From: IDS-8 sp040902105
GTDB taxonomy: Bacteria > Pseudomonadota > Gammaproteobacteria > Steroidobacterales > Woeseiaceae
DNA length: 7,280 nt
Reading direction: 5' to 3'
Assembly: GCA_040902105.1 (NCBI GenBank)
Contig: JBBDXW010000017.1
Location: 1-7,280 of the forward strand
Part shown: in pieces, positions 1 to 6,085 of the stretch
How the letters are laid out: each line of letters begins with the position of its first letter
How positions within the stretch are numbered: position 1 is the stretch's first letter
The notes under the pieces: model-generated
Databases searched by the model: none
What the model was told of the DNA's origin: nothing
Seen by the model: only the letters and a program-made list of their open reading frames with translations
Position numbers and translations under genes: made by a program

Positions 1-16
1 ACAAGTCGGAAAAAGA

Positions 17-100
17 CGCTGTAGGAGCCCGCCATTGCGGGCGACCTGCTTCGGCATTCGGCGACGGCGGTGGTCGCCCGCAATGCGGGCTCCTACAGCG
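17..100. repeat. Inverted pair of REP-like palindromic units
   Basis: Two copies of one sequence face each other: the left arm is 17-46 and the right arm 72-100. They are perfectly complementary except for one extra C in the left arm, and a 25-nt spacer separates them. Each arm also carries its own small hairpin, GCCCGC...GCGGGC, next to a GTAGGAG head. That head-plus-hairpin layout is typical of bacterial REP elements mobilised by RAYT (Y1-type) transposases, and two opposed units form a BIME-like structure. No RAYT gene lies in the window. The pair overlaps the region from which the longest possible TetR reading frame would start, which argues that the true TetR start is further downstream. 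As RNA the whole element could form a strong stem. Confidence 0.85.
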
Positions 101-108
101 CTCGAATG

Positions 109-129
109 CAGGCCTTGTGCAGAGGCCTG
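109..129. promoter_or_regulatory. 21-bp dyad upstream of the TetR gene, candidate operator
   Basis: CAGGCCT at 109-115 is the exact reverse complement of AGGCCTG at 123-129, with a 7-nt spacer. The dyad ends 39 nt before the preferred GTG start of the TetR-family gene. TetR-family dimers commonly bind such dyads and repress their own gene, so autoregulation is a reasonable guess, but no convincing -35/-10 pair can be placed around it. It could also be a chance GC-rich palindrome. Confidence 0.35.
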
Positions 130-168
130 GGTCCGCGAAGCTTGCAATCGCGGTCGGCTGGTATTGAC

Positions 169-786
169 GTGAGCGAAGAAACCCTGACGTCGAAGGCGGA
201 AGCCCGAACGCAGGCGCAGAAGGATCGCATCCTGGCGGCTGCAAGGACCTGCTTCGTGAAAAGCGGTTTCCATGCCGCCAGCATGGCAACCATTGCCGAG
301 ACAGCCGGCATGAGTCCCGGCCTGATTTACCGCTACTTCGAAAACAAGAACGCGATCATCCTCGCGATCATCGAGCACCAGCTCGAGGTGGCGCGCAACA
401 GAATCGGCCAGATGCACGCGTCTGAAGACCTCGCGTCGGGCATCGTTCGCTCTTTCGGCGAGCGTGAACGCTGTGACGAGAAATCGATGAGCGCTGCGCT
501 GTTCCTCGAGATGTCAGCGGAGGCCACACGCGATCCGCAGATTGCAGCGGCCTTGAGCCGGTTCGACGCCACGATACGCTCTGAAGTCGCCAGCTGGCTG
601 CGCCGCAGCAGGGAAGACGGCGGTTACGGCTTGCCGGACGACATCACTCCGGCGCGAGCGTTAATGCTGGTGTGCCTGATCGAAGGCCTGAACGTACGCG
701 AGGCACGCGAACCGGCGCTCGACAAGGCGTTGCTCAAGCAAGCTCTGAGCGAAACCGTGGCCGCATTGGTGGCGCCGCCACGCTGA
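169..786 (+). CDS. TetR/AcrR-family transcriptional regulator
   Basis: The product is a DNA-binding repressor-type protein of 205 residues, a normal length for the family. Residues 16-62 form the TetR_N helix-turn-helix: a first helix around KDRILAAARTCFVKSGF, then MATIAETAGMSPGLIYRYF with the conserved turn glycine and the aromatic YRYF after the recognition helix. The rest is an all-helical ligand-binding and dimerisation domain, with no recognisable ligand class. I chose GTG at 169 because homologues begin shortly before the first helix; the longer reading from GTG at 70 would translate through the REP repeat, and ATG at 106 lies in the candidate operator. No strong Shine-Dalgarno sequence precedes any of these starts. 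The gene converges on a small membrane-protein gene, with 40 bp between stop codons. Its targets are unknown; the MFS exporter 3 kb away is one possibility, without direct support. Confidence 0.9.
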   Translation: MSEETLTSKAEARTQAQKDRILAAARTCFVKSGFHAASMATIAETAGMSPGLIYRYFENKNAIILAIIEHQLEVARNRIGQMHASEDLASGIVRSFGERERCDEKSMSAALFLEMSAEATRDPQIAAALSRFDATIRSEVASWLRRSREDGGYGLPDDITPARALMLVCLIEGLNVREAREPALDKALLKQALSETVAALVAPPR

Positions 787-826
787 ATGCGCGGAAACGG
801 TCATTCTACGCTGAACGCAAATTGCG

Positions 827-982
827 CTAACTCACGAGTCCGGCCGAGTGCATCAGCAGCTTCAACAGGTATGCCACCAGCGCCAGACCGGCAACGCTGA
901 TCGTCCAGATCAGGACCAGCCAGGCAAGCCTTTTCCACCAGTTCGGACCCGGCTGCCGAACGCTCTGCGGTCGGCGCTGCAC
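827..982 (-). CDS. Small single-span membrane protein, DUF2474-like
   Basis: A 51-codon reading frame starts with GTG at 982 and ends with TAG at 827-829. The product has a basic N-terminus (VQRRPQSVRQ), then WWKRLAWLVLIW leading into one hydrophobic segment (about residues 20-42), and a short tail LLMHSAGLVS. The tryptophan/arginine edge, the LVLIW core and the LLMxxAG ending match my memory of DUF2474, a family of 40-60-residue membrane proteins often found beside cytochrome bd oxidase genes; no oxidase gene is visible here. Charge distribution suggests an inside N-terminus. The frame opens 12 nt after the stop codon of the M3 peptidase gene and in the same frame, so it is probably co-transcribed and perhaps translationally coupled, since no good ribosome binding site is seen. 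The start codon is uncertain. Function is not known. Confidence 0.55.
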   Translation of the reverse strand: MQRRPQSVRQPGPNWWKRLAWLVLIWTISVAGLALVAYLLKLLMHSAGLVS

Positions 983-994
983 CGAAGTGAAGCG

Positions 995-3148
995 CTAATC
1001 CGCCGGAAATCCCCGGTCCCGCATCAAGGCTTCTATACGCGCATCGCGCCCGCGGAACTGCCGGTAGGCTTCGGCCGGGTCCACGGAATTGCGCGGCGCG
1101 AACAGATACTCCACCAGCCGCGCCGCCATGTTCTCGTCATAGAACCCGCCGTCCGTGTCCGCGAAGGCTTCCGCCGCATCGGCGGTCAGCACGTCGGCCC
1201 ACATGTAGCCGTAGTACCCGGCCGAGTAACCCTCGCCGGAGAAGATGTGGCCGAACTGCGTGGACCGGTGACGCATGGGGATCTGTCGCGGGATGCCGAG
1301 TTCCTCCATCGCCCCGCGCTCGAAAGCATCGGGATCGATGCCGGCGGGATCGGTCGTGTGGTACATCATGTCCACCAGCGCCGAGGCGAGATACTCGGTG
1401 GTCTCGAAGCCCTGGTTGAAGGTCGCCGCGTTCTCGATCTTCGCGACCAGCTCGTCGGGTATCGGTTCGCCGGTCTCGAAATGCACCAGGTAATTCTCGA
1501 TGACCGGGTCGGTCGGCAGCCAGCGCTCGAGCAATTGCGAATGAAACTCGGTGTAATCGCGCACGCCGCTGTTGAGCGCCGGATAGGCGACGTTCGACGA
1601 CAGCGCGTGCAGCGCGTGGCCGAATTCGTGGAAGTAGGTTGTCGCGTCATCCCATGAAATCAGCACCGGCTCGCCGGGCGGTCCCTTGATGAAGTTCGAA
1701 TTGTTGGAAGACAGTACCGTCTCCTTGCCGTTGAACGCCGAGTGACCGCGATACGTGCTGGCCCAGGCTCCCGACCGTTTGCCCTGCCGTGCAAACGGAT
1801 CCAGGTACCAGACGCCGACGTGTTCGCCGCTGGCGTTGTCCGTCACTTCCCAGACCCTGACGTCCGGATGGAACACCGATACCGAGCCGTCGGGCACCGG
1901 CGTGAATGAAAACCCGAACAGCTCACCCGCGACGAAGAACATCGCCTCGCGCAGCTTGTCCAGTTGCAGGTACTGTTTAACCTCGTCCGAGTCCAGGTCG
2001 TACTTGTCGCGCCGCACGAGTTCCGCGTAGTACCGGTAGTCCCAGGCTTCTATCTCGATCTCGTCGCCGCGCGCATCGGCAATCGCCTGCATGTCGGCGA
2101 TTTCTTCGTCCACCCGCGCGAGCGCCGCCGGGAGCACCGCGCGCAACAGCTGCAGCGCGTTTTCCGGCGTCTTCGCCATGCGGTCTTCGAGGCGCCATTC
2201 GGCGTAGTTGTCGTATCCCAGCAGCCCGATCCGCTCGTGGCGCAATTGCAGAATCTCCGCGATGATCGCGTTGTTGTCGCTTTTGTCGCCGTTGTCGCCG
2301 CGGTTGTAATAGGTGCGCCACACGCGCTCGCGCAAATCGCGCTCGTCCGAATAGGTAAGAAAGGGATCCATGGACGAGCGGGTGTTGGTAATCGCGTACT
2401 CGCCTGCTGCACAGCGGTCCTCGCCGGCCGCCTTCGCTGCCTGGACGAACGACGCCGGCAATCCGCCGAGCTGGGCGTCGGTGATGCACAGCACGTACTT
2501 TTCCTCGTCCGCGAGTACATTGTTCGCAAACTGCGTGTGCAGTTCTGCCAGCCGCTGGTCGATCCCGGCGTAGCGCGCCCTGGCCTCACCCTCGAGGGTC
2601 GCGCCGTTACGCGCGAACTCGTCGTATGCGAGCTGGACCAGGCGGCGCTGCTCGGGACGCAGGCTTTGCATCTCCTCGCCTTCGTATACGGCGCGCACGC
2701 GCGCGAACAGCGCCTCATTTTGCGTCACCGCGGAGTCGTTCGCGGACAGCCGCGGTTCCATCTCGGTCTGGATGTCGCGGAATTCGGGGGTCGACAGGTT
2801 GGATCTCCAGAGGCCGTAGTAGGTCATGGCTCGATCCAGCGCCTCGCCCTCGCGTTCGAGGGCAAGGATGGTGTTTTCGAAGCTGGGCGCCTCGGGGTTT
2901 TCGACGATCGCATCGATGTCGGCGAGCCTCAGTTCCATGCCCTGTTCCAGGGCCTGCTTCAGGTTGTCGAGGTCCATCCGGTCGAAAGCCGGAACGCCGC
3001 CATACGGGCCGGTCCACTCGGCAAGCAATGGATTTTGCATCGGGTTCTCCGCCGGCGCGATGTCTTCGGCCGGGGCGTCCGAAGTGTCGGTACAGGCGAC
3101 GACCGGGAAGCAAATGGCGACTGCCATGACTCTTATAACTGCATGCAT
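995..3148 (-). CDS. M3-family zinc metallopeptidase, lipoprotein (peptidyl-dipeptidase Dcp-like)
   Basis: The product is a zinc endopeptidase or dipeptidyl carboxypeptidase of 717 residues that degrades oligopeptides, predicted to act in the cell envelope. Residues 1-18 form a short lipoprotein signal with lipobox VVAC and acceptor Cys19; residue +2 is Thr, not Asp, so outer-membrane sorting is expected. After a low-complexity acidic linker, the helical M3 N-terminal domain follows. The catalytic motif is HEFGHALH, with His507, Glu508 and His511, and the third zinc ligand is probably Glu534 in YTEFHSQLLE. FSGEGYSAGYYGY, about residues 636-648, is the tyrosine-rich substrate loop. E. coli Dcp reads EFPSQ where this protein has EFHSQ, probably a subfamily trait. 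Length slightly exceeds Dcp because of the signal and linker. ATG at 3148 is supported by AGGA at 3162-3159. A small membrane-protein gene follows in the same frame. Exact specificity cannot be read from sequence. Confidence 0.95.
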   Translation of the reverse strand: MHAVIRVMAVAICFPVVACTDTSDAPAEDIAPAENPMQNPLLAEWTGPYGGVPAFDRMDLDNLKQALEQGMELRLADIDAIVENPEAPSFENTILALEREGEALDRAMTYYGLWRSNLSTPEFRDIQTEMEPRLSANDSAVTQNEALFARVRAVYEGEEMQSLRPEQRRLVQLAYDEFARNGATLEGEARARYAGIDQRLAELHTQFANNVLADEEKYVLCITDAQLGGLPASFVQAAKAAGEDRCAAGEYAITNTRSSMDPFLTYSDERDLRERVWRTYYNRGDNGDKSDNNAIIAEILQLRHERIGLLGYDNYAEWRLEDRMAKTPENALQLLRAVLPAALARVDEEIADMQAIADARGDEIEIEAWDYRYYAELVRRDKYDLDSDEVKQYLQLDKLREAMFFVAGELFGFSFTPVPDGSVSVFHPDVRVWEVTDNASGEHVGVWYLDPFARQGKRSGAWASTYRGHSAFNGKETVLSSNNSNFIKGPPGEPVLISWDDATTYFHEFGHALHALSSNVAYPALNSGVRDYTEFHSQLLERWLPTDPVIENYLVHFETGEPIPDELVAKIENAATFNQGFETTEYLASALVDMMYHTTDPAGIDPDAFERGAMEELGIPRQIPMRHRSTQFGHIFSGEGYSAGYYGYMWADVLTADAAEAFADTDGGFYDENMAARLVEYLFAPRNSVDPAEAYRQFRGRDARIEALMRDRGFPAD

Positions 3149-3158
3149 CGGATTGATA

Positions 3159-3162
3159 TCCT
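3159..3162 (-). promoter_or_regulatory. Ribosome binding site of the M3 peptidase gene
   Basis: On the minus strand AGGA lies 10 nt before the ATG at 3148. This supports that start rather than the in-frame ATG at codon 8, which would cut into the lipoprotein signal. Confidence 0.55.
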
Positions 3163-3216
3163 GTTTGGGGCGCCGATCAAGGAAAGCACGGCTACGCCGG
3201 GGCCGCCAGACAAATC

Positions 3217-3233
3217 AGGGTCACTGTCACCCT
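3217..3233. repeat. 17-bp imperfect dyad (AGGGT...ACCCT)
   Basis: AGGGTCACTGTCACCCT pairs with itself across its centre at every position except one C-C pair. It lies at the 3' end of the damaged NIPSNAP-like frame and about 70 bp upstream of the M3 peptidase start. It may be an operator or part of a dispersed intergenic repeat that entered here. There is no T-tract, so it is unlikely to be a terminator. Confidence 0.4.
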
Positions 3234-3514
3234 CCCTCATGCGTGCCTTCAGAAACTCGCCAGGTCCCGCGAGAAACGTGCGCGACCACGGCAGCGCAGC
3301 GGATGACTGCAAGGACAACAACTGCCTTGCGGTTGTCGCGTATAGAATGCTGCCGTTCCCCTTCCTTCGCGATGTAACGGCGGAACTCGATGACCTGGAA
3401 ATCCTGCAGATGCGTCACGTTGTCCATGGATATCCTGGTGTCAGCTTGTTCGGATTGCGCGAATACCGCGGCGCAGCGGACGAAGGACAGAACGCCGGTC
3501 AGGTATCGAAACAT
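3227..3514 (-). pseudogene. Truncated or frameshifted NIPSNAP-like secreted protein gene
   Basis: A minus-strand frame from ATG at 3514 gives 95 residues. It opens with a Sec-type signal peptide (MFRYLTGVLSFVRCAAVFAQ). After a short linker comes DFQVIEFRRYIAKEGERQH (residues 38-56), which closely resembles the first beta-strand and helix of NIPSNAP domains, a ferredoxin-like fold of unclear function. After His56 the likeness stops abruptly; the remaining 39 residues look random and end at TGA 3227-3229. A functional protein of this type would normally have a complete NIPSNAP domain of about 100 residues and usually more. No other minus-strand frame in 3149-3346 gives a recognisable continuation, so an internal deletion or insertion fits better than a simple one-base shift. 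It sits between the MFS and M3 genes on the same strand. The family call rests on a short segment, so it is moderate. Confidence 0.5.
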
Positions 3515-3675
3515 GAATGAAGCGCACCACGATGGGCTGGCCGCTGAATTCATCCCATCGCAAGGACTTCTCCAGGCACACGGACGCATGAGCGGTAGGG
3601 AATTGGCACGCCGTCTGGAGCGCCAGGCGCCTGCTGCGTCAGGAAGCGGCAATGCGCCATCCTGGCTCGACAGGC
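3515..3675. other. Intergenic region between MFS stop and NIPSNAP-like remnant
   Basis: These 161 bp lie downstream of the MFS stop codon on the minus strand. I see no convincing terminator (no hairpin followed by a T-run), no promoter with both hexamers, and no recognisable coding sequence. The longer open frame through it has no family resemblance and arginine-rich out-of-frame composition. Confidence 0.5.
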
Positions 3676-5421
3676 TCAGGCCTGCCGCGCAGGATCGGTC
3701 AACGGATCGGCCAGTTCCCGCGCCCGTGGAGCCGTGCCGGCCGGCAACGAGCTGGTCTGTCGTTCGATCATGCGGCGAACACGCGGTTTGTCGGGCCCGC
3801 GGTGCAGCTCACGGATGCGATCCCAGACGACCGCGTCCTCAAGCGTCGTTCGCTGGTTCTGCCGGACATAGTCGAGCCAGGTCGGACTCTGGAAGCGTTC
3901 GATCCATAGGTCAGGTTCCGACAGATCGCGCAGCAAGGACCAGTGTCTCGCGCCATCGCGGCGTCTGATGCGCTTGCGATCGCCCATTGCGGCGAGGAAC
4001 TGGAGCATATCGTCCTCGTCGATCCGGTACTCGATGGTGATGACCACGGGTCCGCTGCGCTGCTCGATCTTCAATGCGATCTCCGGTTCGGTCCAGCGTT
4101 TCAGGAGGTCCAGCTTGAGCTCTTCGGTCTGAGGTAGCGCAAAGCGCCAGCCCAATGCGACACAGCCGAGCAAAACGAGTACCGAGATCAGAAGCGTAGG
4201 CGGTACTCCCCACTCACCGGTGACGATCCCCGAAATCCAGCTCCCTCCCGCCATGCCGGCAAAGATTACCATCTGATACAGCGACAGCGCGCGCCCCACG
4301 ACCCAGCGCGGCGCCGAGGTTTGCACGGTGACGTTGAAGGTCGCCAGGACGAGAACCCAACCCGCGCCGCTTAGCAGCTGTGCCGCCATGGTCAGCGACA
4401 GCCGGGAACTGAGGGCAGTGGCCGCGGCGGCCGCCGCAAATGCGAGCAGTGCGAAACGCACGATCGTCTCGTTGGAAAACGATTGTCGCAGCCTGTGTGC
4501 AACGAGCGCGCCGCCTACGGCGCCAGCGCCGAATGCGCCCAGCAGCAGGCCGTAGGTGACGGAGTCGCCACCGATGAGTTCTTTGGCGATCAGCGGCATG
4601 AGAGCAATGAGCGCGCTTGCCCCTGTGCCGAAGACGAAGCCGCGCAGCAAGGTTGACTTGATGTTCGGCGACATCGCGACGTAACGGATACCCGCCAGTA
4701 TTGCCATGCCCAGCCGCTCCCGCGGCAGCATTCGTTGCTCGACAGGACGGCGCCAGCGCCCGAGCACGAAGATGATTCCGACATACGTGACGGTGTTCAA
4801 GGCAAAGGCTGCCGCGGCGCCCGCTGCCGCGACGATCAGTCCGCCGATGGCCGGGCCGACACTCCGCGCGACATTGAAGCCCATGCTGTTCAGTGCAACG
4901 GCCGATGGAAGATCCTCACGTGGCACCATCTCTGCGACGGAAGCCTGCCATGCCGGTCCGTTGAAGGCGGCGCCGCAGCCGATGAGGAAGGTCAACAGCA
5001 GCAACAGCCAGGGTGTCATCAGCCCGTACCAGGCACATGCCGCGAGCACCATGGAGACAACGAGCATGAAGACCTGGGCGGCGATCATGATTTTGCGCCG
5101 GTCGAAACTGTCGGCGAACGCGCCTGAAACCAGTGCGAATATGACGATTGGCAGCGTCGTTGAGGCTTGCACCAGCGTAACCATTTCCGCGGATGCGGCG
5201 ATCGAAAGCATCATCCAGGCCGCGCCGACGGCCTGGATCAGACCGCCGAACTGCGAAGCGAGATTAGCGAACCACACATCGCGAAAAATCGCATGGCGAA
5301 ACGGCGACAGCGCGGATGTCTGTGTACCTGTCGCGATTTCCGCGTTGTCGTCTGTCGTTCCTGTCACCGGACGAGCCTGCTCACCATTTCCAGAATTGTG
5401 CCGGCGGCGGGCGATCCGCAC
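3676..5421 (-). CDS. MFS exporter of the MFS_3 (EntS/DUF894-like) type with fused C-terminal soluble domain
   Basis: The product is an inner-membrane transporter of 581 residues, probably a proton-driven exporter of small molecules. Residues 41-430 hold about 12 membrane segments. The loop GAFADSFDRRK (100-110) is the MFS motif A type, and NVARSVGPAIGG (183-194) is a motif-C-like segment of drug/proton antiporters. Both fit the MFS_3 family, which includes the enterobactin exporter EntS. Residues 455-550 form a soluble domain starting VVITIEYRIDEDD, with HWSLLRDLSEPDLWIERF in the middle. It resembles the ferredoxin-like antibiotic-monooxygenase-type domain found at the C-terminus of many longer MFS_3 proteins; its role is not established. 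GTG at 5421 is preferred because GAGG lies 9 nt upstream; TTG at 5430 and GTG at 5367 are alternatives. The gene diverges from the MaoC-like gene. The substrate cannot be told from the sequence. Confidence 0.92.
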   Translation of the reverse strand: MRIARRRHNSGNGEQARPVTGTTDDNAEIATGTQTSALSPFRHAIFRDVWFANLASQFGGLIQAVGAAWMMLSIAASAEMVTLVQASTTLPIVIFALVSGAFADSFDRRKIMIAAQVFMLVVSMVLAACAWYGLMTPWLLLLLTFLIGCGAAFNGPAWQASVAEMVPREDLPSAVALNSMGFNVARSVGPAIGGLIVAAAGAAAAFALNTVTYVGIIFVLGRWRRPVEQRMLPRERLGMAILAGIRYVAMSPNIKSTLLRGFVFGTGASALIALMPLIAKELIGGDSVTYGLLLGAFGAGAVGGALVAHRLRQSFSNETIVRFALLAFAAAAAATALSSRLSLTMAAQLLSGAGWVLVLATFNVTVQTSAPRWVVGRALSLYQMVIFAGMAGGSWISGIVTGEWGVPPTLLISVLVLLGCVALGWRFALPQTEELKLDLLKRWTEPEIALKIEQRSGPVVITIEYRIDEDDMLQFLAAMGDRKRIRRRDGARHWSLLRDLSEPDLWIERFQSPTWLDYVRQNQRTTLEDAVVWDRIRELHRGPDKPRVRRMIERQTSSLPAGTAPRARELADPLTDPARQA

Positions 5422-5430
5422 GTCCCGCAA

Positions 5431-5434
5431 CCTC
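5431..5434 (-). promoter_or_regulatory. Ribosome binding site deciding the MFS start
   Basis: On the minus strand GAGG is followed by a 9-nt spacer and GTG at 5421. The upstream TTG at 5430 directly abuts this GAGG, too close for initiation, which favours the GTG. Confidence 0.45.
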
Positions 5435-5448
5435 GGCGAAGCGGGGGA

Positions 5449-5463
5449 GAATATCGCGTATTC
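5449..5463. promoter_or_regulatory. 15-bp dyad in the MFS/MaoC divergent region, candidate operator
   Basis: GAATA at 5449-5453 and TATTC at 5459-5463 are exact complements around a 5-nt centre (TCGCG). The dyad sits 27 nt upstream of the MFS GTG. A second looser pair, CGCGTA 5455-5460 and TACGCG 5483-5488, overlaps it. The 178-bp region between the two divergent starts must hold both promoters, but no clear -35/-10 pair stands out on either strand. Confidence 0.25.
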
Positions 5464-5587
5464 CGGCTCCAGCGGTACCCCTTACGCGCCGGTGACACAC
5501 AACAACCGCAGCGGGCCGGCGATCTCGTAAAGCTCCTCGACTGCGGGGCGAACGGTTACGATGGACCGCAAGGCATCGTGCACGCGC

Positions 5588-5594
5588 GGGGGGA
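5588..5594 (+). promoter_or_regulatory. Ribosome binding site deciding the MaoC-like start
   Basis: GGGGGGA lies 5 nt before TTG at 5600. This purine run, and the fact that family members start right at the RHYYFEDF segment, favours the TTG over the in-frame ATG at 5561. Confidence 0.5.
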
Positions 5595-5599
5595 TCCAG

Positions 5600-6064
5600 T
5601 TGAGACACTATTATTTTGAAGATTTCAAAGGCGGCCAGACATTCAGCGGGTCGACACGGATTCGTGTCGACAAGGAAGACATCATCAGGTTCGCGGCGGA
5701 ATTCGATCCGCAGCCGTTCCATCTCGACGAGGAAGCCGCGAAGGAGACGATTTTCTCCGGACTTGCGGCCAGCGGTTGGCACACCAGCGCGATAACTATG
5801 CGGCTGATGGTTGACAGCAAGCTGAAAGTCGCAGGCGGCCTGATCGGCCTGGGCATGGAGGAGTTGCGCTGGCCGCGCCCGGTCCGGGCGGGCGATGAGC
5901 TTCGCGTTCAGTCTGAGGTTCTGGACACCCGCGAATCGAAATCCCGGCCGCAGCAGGGATTGGTCAGGGTGAGAAACACCACATTGAATCAGCGTGACGA
6001 AGTGGTGCAGGTTTCCGTCAGCACGATGATCGTCCCGCGCCGCCCCGCAATGCCGGAAAATTAA
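5600..6064 (+). CDS. MaoC-family (R)-enoyl hydratase / acyl dehydratase
   Basis: The product is a single hot-dog-fold protein of 154 residues, the usual size of stand-alone MaoC-like hydratases. These act in the cytoplasm on acyl-thioesters, typically adding water to a trans-2-enoyl-CoA. The N-terminus MRHYYFEDFKGGQTF is the standard family opening. The hydratase-2 motif is FAAEFDPQPFHLDEEAA, with the likely catalytic pair Asp36 and His41, followed by SGLAASGWHT (residues 53-62), which lines the active site. WPRPVRAGDEL (91-101) is the conserved second half. TTG at 5600 is chosen on the ribosome binding site and family alignment; ATG at 5561 would add 13 unmatched residues. The gene diverges from the MFS exporter and its stop lies 21 bp from the stop of the convergent desaturase gene. 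The natural acyl substrate is unknown; neighbours do not form a clear beta-oxidation or polyhydroxyalkanoate cluster. Confidence 0.92.
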   Translation: MRHYYFEDFKGGQTFSGSTRIRVDKEDIIRFAAEFDPQPFHLDEEAAKETIFSGLAASGWHTSAITMRLMVDSKLKVAGGLIGLGMEELRWPRPVRAGDELRVQSEVLDTRESKSRPQQGLVRVRNTTLNQRDEVVQVSVSTMIVPRRPAMPEN

Positions 6065-6085
6065 TGACGGATACGATTCCGCAGG

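Noticed and set aside
848..1657. A 269-codon plus-strand open frame opposite the peptidase C-terminus
   Set aside because: It is a shadow of the peptidase and the small membrane-protein gene, rich in Arg/His/Val with no domain or membrane pattern.
3309..3346. GCAAGG...CCTTGC hairpin followed by TATAGA on the plus strand, as a terminator or promoter
   Set aside because: The stem is only 6 bp with a 10-nt loop and no T-tract. The -10-like TATAGA has no matching -35 hexamer at 16-18 nt, and no plus-strand gene follows.
1964..3520. A 518-codon plus-strand open frame opposite the M3 peptidase gene
   Set aside because: It is antisense to a gene with intact catalytic motifs and full family length, its translation resembles no family, and long antisense frames are common in high-GC DNA.
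4706..5530. A 274-codon plus-strand open frame opposite the MFS gene
   Set aside because: Its Ala/Ser/Thr-rich translation mirrors the hydrophobic codons of the transporter on the other strand; no domain is recognisable.
5482..5583. Minus-strand small frame of 33 codons in the MFS/MaoC intergenic region (VHDALRSIVTVRPAVEELYE...)
   Set aside because: Its composition looks protein-like, but there is no ribosome binding site, a stop codon lies just upstream, and I recognise no family.
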